Positions 27,997 to 37,789 of a DNA stretch of 64,000 nucleotides are shown piece by piece; the first letter of the stretch is position 1; every line of letters starts with the position of its first letter. Origin of the DNA: Carpediemonas membranifera (taxonomy: Eukaryota; Fornicata); assembly GCA_019828565.1 (NCBI GenBank), contig JAHDYR010000017.1, positions 124,001 through 188,000 on the forward strand, given 5' to 3'. Position numbers and translations under genes: made by a program. The notes under the pieces are model-generated. The model worked only from the letters and a program-made list of their open reading frames with translations. It made no database searches and was not told where the DNA came from.

Positions 27997-28203
27997 TGTT
28001 GTGTGAGCTGTAGGCTTTATCGTGTCATCGCGCGCTGACACGTTACAGTTCTCAGAAATGATTGGACCCGCCGATCAGATTCCGGGGCACCGTGCTGCCC
28101 CCACGCGCCCACGGATGCCGTCCCGGCGCCTTTCTCAGCCGCAAGGTAAACAGCTTCAGTCAACCCGCGATGCATCATTCAGTCACTCAATCATTTACCA
28201 AGC

Positions 28204-28945
28204 TTAGGCGGGGACAGCCTCAATAGGGTAGTAGAGGCCGCAGTCCTCGACCTCGATGAACTCGGGGCACTGGGTGTCGGGGATGGGGCAGTCCTCGCAG
28301 GAGCCGGTGCAGATCACAAGGATGTCGCTGGTCTCAATCCAGGCGGGGCACTCGACGTTGAAGTTGTTGCAGCGGGAGCGGAGCTCGAACATGTACTCGT
28401 AGCCGGAGAAGTCGAGGAGGTCGCCGGTGAGCAGGTTGCAGTCGAGGTGGATCTCCTTGACAAAGGTGAAGCTGGTGACGTAGCAGGCGGGGATCTCGCC
28501 CCTCGAAGAGGTTGTGGCCGAGGTAGATGTACTGGAGGTACTCGTCGTTGCAGAGGGCGACGGGGAGGGGACCAGACAGGCGGTTGTTGTCGAGGTTGAG
28601 GTACTTGAGGTTGGTCAGGAAGCCGATGGCGTCGGGGACGGGGCCGGAGATCTCGTTCTCGTTGAGCTGGAGGCTCTTGAGGTAGGGGAAGCAGCCGATG
28701 TCGCTGGTGAGCTCGCCGGTGAGGTTGTTGGCCGGGAGTCTGATGTCGGTGACGTAGCCGTCGAGGTTGCAGCCGATGCCATACCAGGTGCAGACGTCAC
28801 CAGTGTTCCAGCCGGAGTTGTCGGTCCAGAAATCGCCACCGAGGGCAGTGTACAGGTTCATGAGGGCCTCCTGCTCCGAGATAACGCATTGAGCGAACAC
28901 GGTGGCGATCAGGCCAAGGACTACGAGAGAAGTGCCGAACTTCAT
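28204..28945 (-). pseudogene. LRR protein, unit 7, one-base frameshift
   Basis: An extra C in the run at 28499-28502 breaks the frame at the LFEGEIPA segment. Everything else is as in unit 2, including the YYPIEAVPA tail. It could be a homopolymer sequencing error. Confidence 0.8.
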
Positions 28946-29152
28946 TGTTGTGTGAGCTGTAGGCTTATCGTGTCATCGCGCGCTGACACGTTACAGTTCT
29001 CAGAAATGATTGGACCCGCCGATCAGATTCCGGGGCACCGTGCTGCCCCCCACGCGCCCACGGATGCCGTCCCGGCGCCTTTCTCAGCCGCAAGGTAAAC
29101 AGCTTCAGTCAACCCGCGATGCATCATTCAGTCACTCAATCATTTACCAAGC

Positions 29153-29887
29153 TTAGGGGATTTCAATAGGGTAGTAGAGGCCGCAGTCCTCGACCTCGAT
29201 GAACTCGGGGCACTGGGTGTCGGGGATGGGGCAGTCCTCGCAGGAGCCGGTGCAGATCACAAGGATGTCGCTGGTCTCAATCCAGGCGGGGCACTCGACG
29301 TTGAAGTTGTTGCAGCGGGAGCGGAGCTCGAACATGTACTCGTAGCCGGAGAAGTCGAGGAGGTCGCCGGTGAGCAGGTTGCAGTCGAGGTGGATCTCCT
29401 TGACAAAGGTGAAGCTGGTGACGTAGCAGGCGGGGATCTCGCCCTCGAAGAGGTTGTGGCCGAGGTAGATGTACTGGAGGTACTCGTCGTTGCAGAGGGC
29501 GACGGGGAGGGGACCAGACAGGCGGTTGTTGTCGAGGTTGAGGTACTTGAGGTTGGTCAGGAAGCCGATGGCGTCGGGGACGGGGCCGGAGATCTCGTTC
29601 TCGTTGAGCTGGAGGCTCTTGAGGTAGGGGAAGCAGCCGATGTCGCTGGTGAGCTCGCCGGTGAGGTTGTTGGCCGGGAGTCTGATGTCGGTGACGTAGC
29701 CGTCGAGGTTGCAGCCGATGCCATACCAGGTGCAGACGTCACCAGTGTTCCAGCCGGAGTTGTCGGTCCAGAAATCGCCACCGAGGGCAGTGTACAGGTT
29801 CATGAGGGCCTCCTGCTCCGAGATAACGCATTGAGCGAACACGGTGGCGATCAGGCCAAGGACTACGAGAGAAGTGCCGAACTTCAT
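29153..29887 (-). CDS. Secreted LRR protein, unit 8
   Basis: Intact, 244 residues, with the shortest tail (YYPIEIP). The stop-proximal bases differ by a small deletion from the other units. The spacer upstream has two substitutions not seen elsewhere. Confidence 0.9.
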   Translation of the reverse strand: MKFGTSLVVLGLIATVFAQCVISEQEALMNLYTALGGDFWTDNSGWNTGDVCTWYGIGCNLDGYVTDIRLPANNLTGELTSDIGCFPYLKSLQLNENEISGPVPDAIGFLTNLKYLNLDNNRLSGPLPVALCNDEYLQYIYLGHNLFEGEIPACYVTSFTFVKEIHLDCNLLTGDLLDFSGYEYMFELRSRCNNFNVECPAWIETSDILVICTGSCEDCPIPDTQCPEFIEVEDCGLYYPIEIP

Positions 29888-30094
29888 TGTTGTGTGAGCT
29901 GTAGGCTTATCGTGTCATCGCGCGCTGACATGTTACAGTTCTCAGGAATGATTGGACCCGCCGATCAGATTCCGGGGCACCGTGCTGCCCCCCACGCGCC
30001 CACGGATGCCGTCCCGGCGCCTTTCTCAGCCGCAAGGTAAACAGCTTCAGTCAACCCGCGATGCATCATTCAGTCACTCAATCATTTACCAAGC

Positions 30095-30836
30095 TTAGGC
30101 GGGGACAGCCTCAATAGGGTAGTAGAGGCCGCAGTCCTCGACCTCGATGAACTCGGGGCACTGGGTGTCGGGGATGGGGCAGTCCTCGCAGGAGCCGGTG
30201 CAGATCACAAGGATGTCGCTGGTCTCAATCCAGGCGGGGCACTCGACGTTGAAGTTGTTGCAGCGGGAGCGGAGCTCGAACATGTACTCGTAGCCGGAGA
30301 AGTCGAGGAGGTCGCCGGTGAGCAGGTTGCAGTCGAGGTGGATCTCCTTGACGAAGGTGAAGCTGGTGACGTAGCAGGCGGGGATCTCGCCCTCGAAGAG
30401 GTTGTGGCCGAGGTAGATGTACTGGAGGTACTCGTCGTTGCAGAGGGCGACGGGGAGGGGACCAGACAGGCGGTTGTTGTCGAGGTTGAGGTACTTGAGG
30501 TTGGTCAGGAAGCCGATAGCGTCGGGGACGGGGCCGGAGATCTCGTTCTCGTTGAGCTGGAGGCTCTTGAGGTAGGGGGAAGCAGCCGATGTCGCTGGTG
30601 AGCTCGCCGGTGAGGTTGTTGGCCGGGAGTCTGATGTCGGTGACGTAGCCGTCGAGGTTGCAGCCGATGCCATACCAGGTGCAGACGTCACCAGTGTTCC
30701 AGCCGGAGTTGTCGGTCCAGAAATCGCCACCGAGGGCAGTGTACAGGTTCATGAGGGCCTCCTGCTCCGAGATAACGCATTGAGCGAACACGGTGGCGAT
30801 CAGGCCAAGGACTACGAGAGAAGTGCCGAACTTCAT
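30095..30836 (-). pseudogene. LRR protein, unit 9, one-base frameshift
   Basis: A run of five G at 30575-30579 replaces four, shifting the frame at GCFPYLKSL. The spacer carries the same extra T as that of unit 6. The start is at 30836 and the tail is YYPIEAVPA. Confidence 0.8.
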
Positions 30837-31044
30837 TGTTGTGTGAGCTGTAGGCTTTATCGTGTCATCGCGCGCTGACACGTTACAGTTCTCAGAAATG
30901 ATTGGACCCGCCGATCAGATTCCGGGGCACCGTGCTGCCCCCCACGCGCCCACGGATGCCGTCCCGGCGCCTTTCTCAGCCGCAAGGTAAACAGCTTCAG
31001 TCAACCCGCGATGCATCATTCAGTCACTCAATCATTTACCAAGC

Positions 31045-31785
31045 TTAGGCGGGGACAGCCTCAATAGGGTAGTAGAGGCCGCAGTCCTCGACCTCGATGA
31101 ACTCGGGGCACTGGGTGTCGGGGATGGGGCAGTCCTCGCAGGAGCCGGTGCAGATCACAAGGATGTCGCTGGTCTCAATCCAGGCGGGGCACTCGACGTT
31201 GAAGTTGTTGCAGCGGGAGCGGAGCTCGAACATGTACTCGTAGCCGGAGAAGTCGAGGAGGTCGCCGGTGAGCAGGTTGCAGTCGAGGTGGATCTCCTTG
31301 ACAAAGGTGAAGCTGGTGACGTAGCAGGCGGGGATCTCGCCCTCGAAGAGGTTGTGGCCGAGGTAGATGTACTGGAGGTACTCGTCGTTGCAGAGGGCGA
31401 CGGGGAGGGGACCAGACAGGCGGTTGTTGTCGAGGTTGAGGTACTTGAGGTTGGTCAGGAAGCCGATGGCGTCGGGGACGGGGCCGGAGATCTCGTTCTC
31501 GTTGAGCTGGAGGCTCTTGAGGTAGGGGAAGCAGCCGATGTCGCTGGTGAGCTCGCCGGTGAGGTTGTTGGCCGGGAGTCTGATGTCGGTGACGTAGCCG
31601 TCGAGGTTGCAGCCGATGCCATACCAGGTGCAGACGTCACCAGTGTTCCAGCCGGAGTTGTCGGTCCAGAAATCGCCACCGAGGGCAGTGTACAGGTTCA
31701 TGAGGGCCTCCTGCTCCGAGATAACGCATTGAGCGAACACGGTGGCGATCAGGCCAAGGACTACGAGAGAAGTGCCGAACTTCAT
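31045..31785 (-). CDS. Secreted LRR protein, unit 10
   Basis: Intact, 246 residues, tail YYPIEAVPA. It is the first complete unit in transcriptional order. Confidence 0.92.
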   Translation of the reverse strand: MKFGTSLVVLGLIATVFAQCVISEQEALMNLYTALGGDFWTDNSGWNTGDVCTWYGIGCNLDGYVTDIRLPANNLTGELTSDIGCFPYLKSLQLNENEISGPVPDAIGFLTNLKYLNLDNNRLSGPLPVALCNDEYLQYIYLGHNLFEGEIPACYVTSFTFVKEIHLDCNLLTGDLLDFSGYEYMFELRSRCNNFNVECPAWIETSDILVICTGSCEDCPIPDTQCPEFIEVEDCGLYYPIEAVPA

Positions 31786-31992
31786 TGTTGTGTGAGCTGT
31801 AGGCTTATCGTGTCATCGCGCGCTGACACGTTACAGTTCTCAGAAATGATTGGACCCGCCGATCAGATTCCGGGGCACCGTGCTGCCCCCCACGCGCCCA
31901 CGGATGCCGTCCCGGCGCCTTTCTCAGCCACAAGGTAAACAGCTTCAGTCAACCCGCGATGCATCATTCAGTCACTCAATCATTTACCAAGC

Positions 31993-32114
31993 TTAGGCGG
32001 GGACAGCCTCAATAGGGTAGTAGAGGCCGCAGTCCTCGACCTCGATGAACTCGGGGCACTGGGTGTCGGGGATGGGGCAGTCCTCGCAGGAGCTGGTGCA
32101 GATCACTAGGATGT
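31993..32114 (-). pseudogene. LRR gene fragment, unit 11
   Basis: Only the last 39 or so residues (ILVICTSSCEDCPIPDTQCPEF to VPA) remain. Similarity stops at about 32114, where unrelated sequence begins. This marks the 5' boundary of the array. Confidence 0.88.
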
Positions 32115-32179
32115 ATCGAGAAGCAAAGCTGTGAAAAGCAACGGGACAACAAGACCCATAAATGACCACCTTTATGAAA

Positions 32180-32884
32180 CTACGGCAGTGCCGCAAGCAG
32201 ACCTCGCGGCGGTGGCCGGCCCGAGTGTCTCCGGCCATGGCGAGACACTGTTGACACGAAGTAGCAGGCAGACCCAAGCCGCAGTGTCGAGGCAGCAATC
32301 ACCTCAGTAGTGTCTACCCTAGGATGGGTGGCTATGACTGCTGCCGGCTGGTCGGGGCCTGCTGCGGTCACTTCAAGAGAGACGTTGTTGCTGGAGTCAC
32401 GTTTGAAGCTGAAATGGGCTGGGATTGCCTTCCCATCAGCGAGAGCGAATCCAGTGGCAGTGAGTATCATCTGGGGCTTGACTGTATCGGCCTTGGACGA
32501 GTCAGTCTCCTTAAACTGCGGCTGGAAGACAAAGTCTATAGCGTCATCTTCGGGACCAAGGTCCACCAGAGAGTCGACCTCCAGGCGAACCGACCCGGTT
32601 GCGCTGCCCTCGATGACCCCGATGGCTGTGGTAACACCAGCTGCCGAGGCAGAGGCTGAGAACGGGCCTGTGTGCGCCGTATGGTCCTGAAAGGAGAAGT
32701 CCTGCTGGAAGAAATCGTTGGTAGAGGACCCACTTGGCGGATTGATAGCGCATTGGGCAGCGTTTGGGCACTGGGCGCATGACGTAGCACATGCGGCAAT
32801 AGTACTGGCACCTGAGGGAATAAACGACGATGCTATGTTAAGTGATAGGTCTTTTGCAATTGATGTGACGAGTTCTCTGCTCAT
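32180..32884 (-). CDS. Hypothetical 234-residue protein
   Basis: The protein starts MSRELVTSIAKDLSLNIASS at an ATG and has one cysteine cluster (CATSCAQCPNAAQC) near residue 35. Beta-like sequence with FFQQDFSFQDHTAHTGPFSASA and SVRLEVDSLVDLGPEDD follows. The final 30 residues are arginine-rich and lie close to the LRR array break, so the C-terminus may be an artefact of the rearrangement. No domain or signal peptide is recognised. Confidence 0.4.
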   Translation of the reverse strand: MSRELVTSIAKDLSLNIASSFIPSGASTIAACATSCAQCPNAAQCAINPPSGSSTNDFFQQDFSFQDHTAHTGPFSASASAAGVTTAIGVIEGSATGSVRLEVDSLVDLGPEDDAIDFVFQPQFKETDSSKADTVKPQMILTATGFALADGKAIPAHFSFKRDSSNNVSLEVTAAGPDQPAAVIATHPRVDTTEVIAASTLRLGSACYFVSTVSRHGRRHSGRPPPRGLLAALP

Positions 32885-33011
32885 TGGGGCTCAGGAGGCT
32901 CACATTCGCACACACGTTCGCTCAATACGCGAGTTAAGAACTGGCCTAATGTGGTATTTTTTAGAGGGTTTATGGGCTCAATTTATCTCACGTAAACAGC
33001 TGGCTCAGGCC

Positions 33012-33221
33012 GACAGCTCAACTGGAAGTAGCTCCAGTGGACTGAACAGTCCCAGCTTGACACTCCACTTGTCATACACATTTATGTGGAGGATTCATGT
33101 AAAGGTGACTTAAGCTGTCGACCCCCCTGGGATGAACTCCAGAGGACTGAACAGGTTCAGTCTGACGGCCCACCTGTCGTACACAGTTTAGACTCAACAA
33201 TTCTAATCCTGCGCAGCACAC
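33012..33221 (-). repeat. Repeat B, copy 3, with an internal diverged duplicate
   Basis: 33081-33221 is the inverted counterpart of 14682-14826. 33012-33080 is a diverged second copy of its end. On the minus strand the two encode VYDRWAVRLNLFSPLEF and VYDKWSVKLGLFSPLEL, each closing at a stop in the same place, which suggests a once-translated 3' end. A 4-nt deletion breaks the frame upstream. Confidence 0.75.
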
Positions 33222-33312
33222 CTAAAGCTGGCTTTACGTAAATCCTCCTAGTCAACGATCAGCCCTACAGGCTAGCGTGATGTGCGAGGAGCGAGAAGGG
33301 TCCCGCTGGCAC

Positions 33313-33735
33313 TTAATGGGCGGGGTTGGGCGGGCACTGCCCGCTCGCCTTGCGGAGGACCTTGAGGTTGCCCTTTGCAAGGCCTGCGGCGATGTTGAAG
33401 ACGAGGTGGTCGAGGGGCCACGGGGTCGAGGAGTCGCCGGCCATGGTGGACTTGCCGGCGTGGTTGCGGATCTCGTTGAGGAGCTGGAACAACTTCTCGC
33501 CAACCTCACCTGAGGCGGATATGACAAACGGGCGGAAGCTGTGGTCTTTGAAGTTGGCAGCGGCGTACTTCCCGATCTTCCTCTCCTCCTTGGCTCCGCA
33601 CCCGCCTGGGATGGCGCAGACCGCAACATCTATGGCGACTAGGGGGCCGCCAGGTGTGCGTCTGAAGGTTAGGTATGTATGGAAAGCTGGCCAGATTCTC
33701 AGGGCTTGCTGGCCACTTAGAGTGCATACGGGTTA
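33313..33735 (-). pseudogene. Retroelement-like C-terminal fragment
   Basis: Open frame without an ATG, about 140 residues. WPAFHTYLTF... GGPLVAIDVAV, ERKIGKYAAAN, HSFRPFVISASGEVGEKLFQLL, ending KGNLKVLRKASGQCPPNPAH. The pattern (DV/ID, a K..KY lysine cluster, FxPFVxSxxG, then a helical region) resembles the C-terminal domain that follows reverse transcriptase in some non-LTR elements. No reverse transcriptase core is present. It sits between repeat B and the sirtuin. Confidence 0.38.
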
Positions 33736-33795
33736 ATTTCTCCTCAGTCGCCCCACATCATTCCATTATAATCAGGAAGAATTGACTTGACTCCA

Positions 33796-34956
33796 ATGAT
33801 GCTTTCATTTTCTCGCAGGTCAGGTTGCAAAATGGACCGTTTCTTGCCGGCGGTTTCATTTGGCTCCCAATTCACATCATACAACGATATGATACTGGAT
33901 AGTGCGTCAGTAGCAGCGAGTTCGTTCGCTGAACTATCGCTCCAAGCTCCTCGTAGCTTTTGTGAGAATTTGCCCTTTGACCTTCATTTTGAAGAACAAA
34001 TGAAGTATGCACAGTCTTACACTGAGCATCAGCAGCATTTTGGTGATGAATGCTGCAAGGCAAAAACTTGTGGTGAATCTTTCCCGATCCCACCTCGGCG
34101 CAGGTTACCCCGCTATTCCACCCTGGGAGCCGCGCTAAACCTTATAAGGGATGCACGGCATGTTATCGTGTTGACCGGCGCTGGTATTTCCGTCTCCGCC
34201 GGCGTTCCCGACTTTAGGAGCTCCAACGGCCTGTACGAGACTGTCCGGGATGAGTACCCCAACCTGGAGGACCCCCAGCAGCTCTTCGACCTCGAGTACT
34301 TCAAGCAGGACCCATCTCTCTTCTATTCCTTCGCCCACCGCATCATCCCCGACCGCCGCACCCGCCCCTCTCTCGCCCACTGGTTCATCGCACACATGCA
34401 GCGCCGGGGACAACTACTGAGAAACTACACTCAGAACATCGACGGGCTCGAGCGCCAGGCCGGTATTCAGCGTGTCATTCAGTGCCACGGCAACTTTGAC
34501 CGGAACATCTGCGTGGGATGCGGCCAGGAGTGTTTGGACGACGAGTACGTCGCCGCATGCATCGAGAACCGCAGGGTGCCCTTCTGCTCCCACTGCAACA
34601 ACCCCATCAAGCCAGACATCGTCTTCTTTGGTGGTGGACTCAACCAGCAGTTTGACGACAACATCGACCTCGATCTCTCCAAGGCCGACCTCCTCATCGT
34701 CATGGGCACTTCCCTACAGGTCCAACCAGTCTGCAACATTGTCCGGGAAATCCCCGCCCACGTTCCTCAGATCCTCATCAACCGCGAGTCGGTAGGTCAG
34801 GACGGACACCAGTTTGATCTCCAGCTACTGGGCGATTGTGACACGGTCGTGCTCCAGATGGCCCAGATGCTCGGCTGGATGCACACCAGCGGCGAGTGTG
34901 CGGGTCTCAGGAAGATGGGCGAGGGCGTCTACCGCTCGGCACCCTACCAGGAATGA
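33796..34956 (+). CDS. Sirtuin NAD-dependent protein deacylase
   Basis: The protein has 386 residues from the ATG at 33796; a later ATG at 33832 is also possible. The catalytic domain spans about residues 110-360: GAGISVSAGVPDFRS (NAD binding), TQNIDGLERQAG, HGNF (catalytic His), CVGCGQEC and CSHCNNP (zinc), PDIVFFGGGLNQQF and GTSLQVQP. The zinc cysteines are intact and the motifs fit class I (SIRT1/SIRT2/Hst-like) sirtuins. These remove acetyl groups from lysines, consuming NAD. The N-terminal 100 residues are unique to this protein and end in a basic RRRLPRYST linker. Confidence 0.92.
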   Translation: MMLSFSRRSGCKMDRFLPAVSFGSQFTSYNDMILDSASVAASSFAELSLQAPRSFCENLPFDLHFEEQMKYAQSYTEHQQHFGDECCKAKTCGESFPIPPRRRLPRYSTLGAALNLIRDARHVIVLTGAGISVSAGVPDFRSSNGLYETVRDEYPNLEDPQQLFDLEYFKQDPSLFYSFAHRIIPDRRTRPSLAHWFIAHMQRRGQLLRNYTQNIDGLERQAGIQRVIQCHGNFDRNICVGCGQECLDDEYVAACIENRRVPFCSHCNNPIKPDIVFFGGGLNQQFDDNIDLDLSKADLLIVMGTSLQVQPVCNIVREIPAHVPQILINRESVGQDGHQFDLQLLGDCDTVVLQMAQMLGWMHTSGECAGLRKMGEGVYRSAPYQE

Positions 34957-35110
34957 TCAGCAGTTACACTGGCCTTTCATTAACTTGACGGGCCAGATGT
35001 TATGTATATATTAGGCAAAACCAAACTAACAAACAACTAATAACTTTAACAACACACAACATCGCTATTTAAATAAGCAACACCGGTGATGTTTACGCGA
35101 TACCTTAAAC

Positions 35111-36721
35111 TCAACACGATCCGTCACCCAGCTTGACTTGACTGACTGTACTCGCCCGCACCGGCACTACAGGCTCGAGCGCCATCATACGCCTCATCCC
35201 GTAGTCCGAGTGGAGCAAACCCGCCTCCCCCAACCTCACCAGCAGCTGGAACCTCTTATCCTTTCCCAAGTCAGCCTCGCTGTACCCCCGCAGCTCCGGG
35301 AGTCGGTGAGAGTGCTGCCAGTCCATCTCCTTCCTCCACCCACCGGCCCCCCAACCCTGGCCCTGGGAGGCGAAGGTCCCTTTCATGGCACGGTCACGGT
35401 CTGCTTTCACGTCAGGGGCCACGGTGGCTGCGAGTTTGGCCAGTCTTGCCTCAGCCTCCGCCTTGGCTTTAGCTTGGGCAGATGCCTCTCGACGCCGTTC
35501 TTCGACTCGAGCCGAGTCAATGCGACTCCTGTCAGCGACTCGGGCCTTTGCCTTCTTCAACTCCGCGGCGAGTTTCTCCTCTTGTTCGAATTTGGCCCTC
35601 TCCTCTTCAGCCGCGGCTGCTCGGTGCTCGGCGTCCTTTGCCTCGTGATACTCTTGGATCTTCGCTGCGTCTTCGGCCCTCCGAGCTGCTTCCCTGATCG
35701 CCTTAACCTCGGCTTCGTATTGTGCCAGCATCTCCTGCCGCTCAGCTTCTTGCTGCTCAAGCTCGGCCCGAAGTTCGGCCTCTTTCTTCAAGGTCTCGAG
35801 ACGCCGCTTGGAATCGTTTGCTCTCTCCTGAAGCACAGCTGCTTCTTCCAGTGATTGTGCCTTCGAGGTGACCTCAGCCTGCATTTTAAGGATGAGAGAA
35901 CAGACAGATGATTGAATCAAAGAGTATTCCCGCATAAAGTCGCTGCTGATCGAGTAGAATCTATCGACCGCTGCTAAATCAGATTTGATGATCTCAATGA
36001 CAGAAGACACTGCCGAGGGTTTGATTCGAAGTAACGAGGATGCGAACTTCGCGAATTCAACCTCGCTACACCTTCCCCGCCCAGTTCTGAGTGACTTATA
36101 AGCCTCGCAGAAAGCTAGCACCACTGGTGCCGGCCATTTCACCCCGAGCAAGGCGGCGGGGGTCAGTGTGTCCAGGGCCATCGCCACCTGCTCGACCGGC
36201 TGGGCGATAGGACCAGTGATCCGGGTAGTGACCTTGTCTATATCTGCAGTGAATGTTTGGCTGAGCGTTGCCCATTGGCTGGCGATTGCTGCTGCTCGAG
36301 GGTCGGACGAAATTTCAGCAGGAACTGGATCAGCTGGAAGCAGGTCGGAGAGGATAGCGGGCAGCGCGGTTATAACTGGTATGAGGATGCGTGGGACGCG
36401 GTTTGCTGGCTGCTGCACGACTTGCTTCTGGACATTTTGCCTGATTGCTTCGTTGGAGACAAGAAGTAAGGCTCGTTCGGGATCGTTCTTGGCTTTGTCT
36501 GCTGTTGCGGCATTGATTGCAGCTCTTAAAACCGATCTATCAGACAGAGAAGTCTTTGGCGCCAGCAGGAGGGAGCTAAAAATCATCTTCATCACAGCTG
36601 GCGTAAGAACCTTGTCCTTGGGCATAACCTTCATCAATTCGGCATATGTGTCGTCAATATCCTTCAGAAGATCGCGAGTAACCCCCACATCCACCTTTAC
36701 CTTCGGCAGGGACCGAGACAT
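35111..36721 (-). CDS. Coiled-coil protein with a conserved C-terminal segment
   Basis: The protein has 536 residues. The N-terminal 280 residues are helical and globular, followed by a charged coiled coil (about 285-430, with QEAERQEMLAQYEAEVKAIREAARRAEDAA). The C-terminus has a distinctive GTFASQGQGWGAGGWRKEMDWQHSHRLPEL and a WRKE motif that is unusual for a simple coil. It may be a flagellar or cytoskeletal protein. No named family could be identified. Confidence 0.6.
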   Translation of the reverse strand: MSRSLPKVKVDVGVTRDLLKDIDDTYAELMKVMPKDKVLTPAVMKMIFSSLLLAPKTSLSDRSVLRAAINAATADKAKNDPERALLLVSNEAIRQNVQKQVVQQPANRVPRILIPVITALPAILSDLLPADPVPAEISSDPRAAAIASQWATLSQTFTADIDKVTTRITGPIAQPVEQVAMALDTLTPAALLGVKWPAPVVLAFCEAYKSLRTGRGRCSEVEFAKFASSLLRIKPSAVSSVIEIIKSDLAAVDRFYSISSDFMREYSLIQSSVCSLILKMQAEVTSKAQSLEEAAVLQERANDSKRRLETLKKEAELRAELEQQEAERQEMLAQYEAEVKAIREAARRAEDAAKIQEYHEAKDAEHRAAAAEEERAKFEQEEKLAAELKKAKARVADRSRIDSARVEERRREASAQAKAKAEAEARLAKLAATVAPDVKADRDRAMKGTFASQGQGWGAGGWRKEMDWQHSHRLPELRGYSEADLGKDKRFQLLVRLGEAGLLHSDYGMRRMMALEPVVPVRASTVSQVKLGDGSC

Positions 36722-36997
36722 TGCACTGCTCGATGAAGAGTCGGCGGCAACCCATCAAGTCGAGAGCATCGGTTAGGTGGTGTCGTGGGTCCCGAGCTGG
36801 CCGGAAGCCTTTGGGTGGTCTGGGTGAGTAGGGCTCTCAGCTCAAACGACGAGTGAGGCCACTGAACTAATGGGTTCGTGAAGGACTTCTATTCATTCGC
36901 CCATCGTGCCTGTCTGTGTTGAGAGTGATCACGACTCCAGCTGGGCCCGGCAACGTGGTCTGGGCGATCTAGTGTGCAGGTTAAGACGAGCGAATTG

Positions 36998-37789
36998 ATG
37001 GCAGATCTGGAACTGCAAGAGGATGAGCTTGACAGCCTTCAGTATATCATCACTGATATTGAAATCAAGCGAAAGTACACAGATGCTGGAGAAACTTTCT
37101 GTGTAGTCCCTTTTTCGGCGCTAAACGATGTCGTCAGCCTGGAAATCACGCTTCCGCTGTCATATCCGACTGAACAGCCCGTGATCGTAGTTCCAGAGTG
37201 TCAGATAGGACCTCTGGGTTTCGATCAGAAGAAAGCAGCGAAGAAGCAGCCAAAGCTTCTTGCAGTAGCCCAGAGAGCCATCGACGACGCTGTCAACCTC
37301 TTCACTCCCGGCCTTGGCATGATATACGATGTTTATAGCAGCGTACAAGTTGTAGTCGAGCAATTTATCGAGAATTCCAAGCAACCTAAGTCCACAAAGC
37401 CCAAGATCCAAGCACCCACCAGGGAGCTCGAGATCAGGCAATCTGATCCGATAGTGGTCATGAAGTCGAAGTTCATAGCCTTTTCATGCCGTGTATACAG
37501 CCCCAGTGACTTTACCGCCTTCTGGGATGCCATCACGACTCAGCCGAGACATGCGGATGTCACACATCATATCGCCGCATACATCATGGGCGACGAAAAG
37601 GACTCGTTCTACGATGACGACGGTGAGCATGGCGGATCGATTGGCATGCTTAAAATGCTGCTTGACATGAAAAAGAGGAACCTCGCCATCATTGTTGCTC
37701 GGTGGTACGGAGGGAAGAAGCTAGGGCCGCAGCGGTTTAGAATAATCAATAACATGGCCAAGGAAGCGATACAGCTGTGGGATGACTAA
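36998..37789 (+). CDS. IMPACT/Yih1-like protein (RWD plus UPF0029)
   Basis: The protein has 263 residues. An RWD domain occupies about 1-115 (ELQEDELDSLQYI, LEITLPLSYPTEQPVIVV). The UPF0029/IMPACT domain follows (VMKSKFIAFSCRVYS, DDDGEHGGSIGMLKMLLDM, VARWYGGKKLGPQRFRIINNM). The AFSCRVYS and RWYGG motifs are diagnostic. IMPACT/Yih1 binds the Gcn1 activator and restrains Gcn2 eIF2 kinase during amino-acid stress. The start at 36998 follows the frame start of the RWD domain. Two reversed TAAACTGC motifs lie just after its stop. Confidence 0.88.
   Translation: MADLELQEDELDSLQYIITDIEIKRKYTDAGETFCVVPFSALNDVVSLEITLPLSYPTEQPVIVVPECQIGPLGFDQKKAAKKQPKLLAVAQRAIDDAVNLFTPGLGMIYDVYSSVQVVVEQFIENSKQPKSTKPKIQAPTRELEIRQSDPIVVMKSKFIAFSCRVYSPSDFTAFWDAITTQPRHADVTHHIAAYIMGDEKDSFYDDDGEHGGSIGMLKMLLDMKKRNLAIIVARWYGGKKLGPQRFRIINNMAKEAIQLWDD

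Larger units (their letters stand above)
22509..32114 (-). repeat. Tandem array: ten full units and one fragment of an LRR gene
   Basis: Repeat period is 942-952 bp: a 735-747 bp LRR gene plus a spacer of about 205 bp. Units differ by only a few bases, including in the spacer, so the array is recent or kept uniform by gene conversion or unequal exchange. Start codons on the minus strand lie at 23255, 24202, 25150, 26097, 27049, 27996, 28945, 29887, 30836 and 31785. The eleventh unit (31993-32114) breaks off into unrelated sequence. Confidence 0.95.

Noticed and set aside
22509-32114. CRISPR-like or satellite array
   Set aside because: The repeat unit is a full protein gene of about 740 bp with conserved frame; there are no short repeats with unique spacers.
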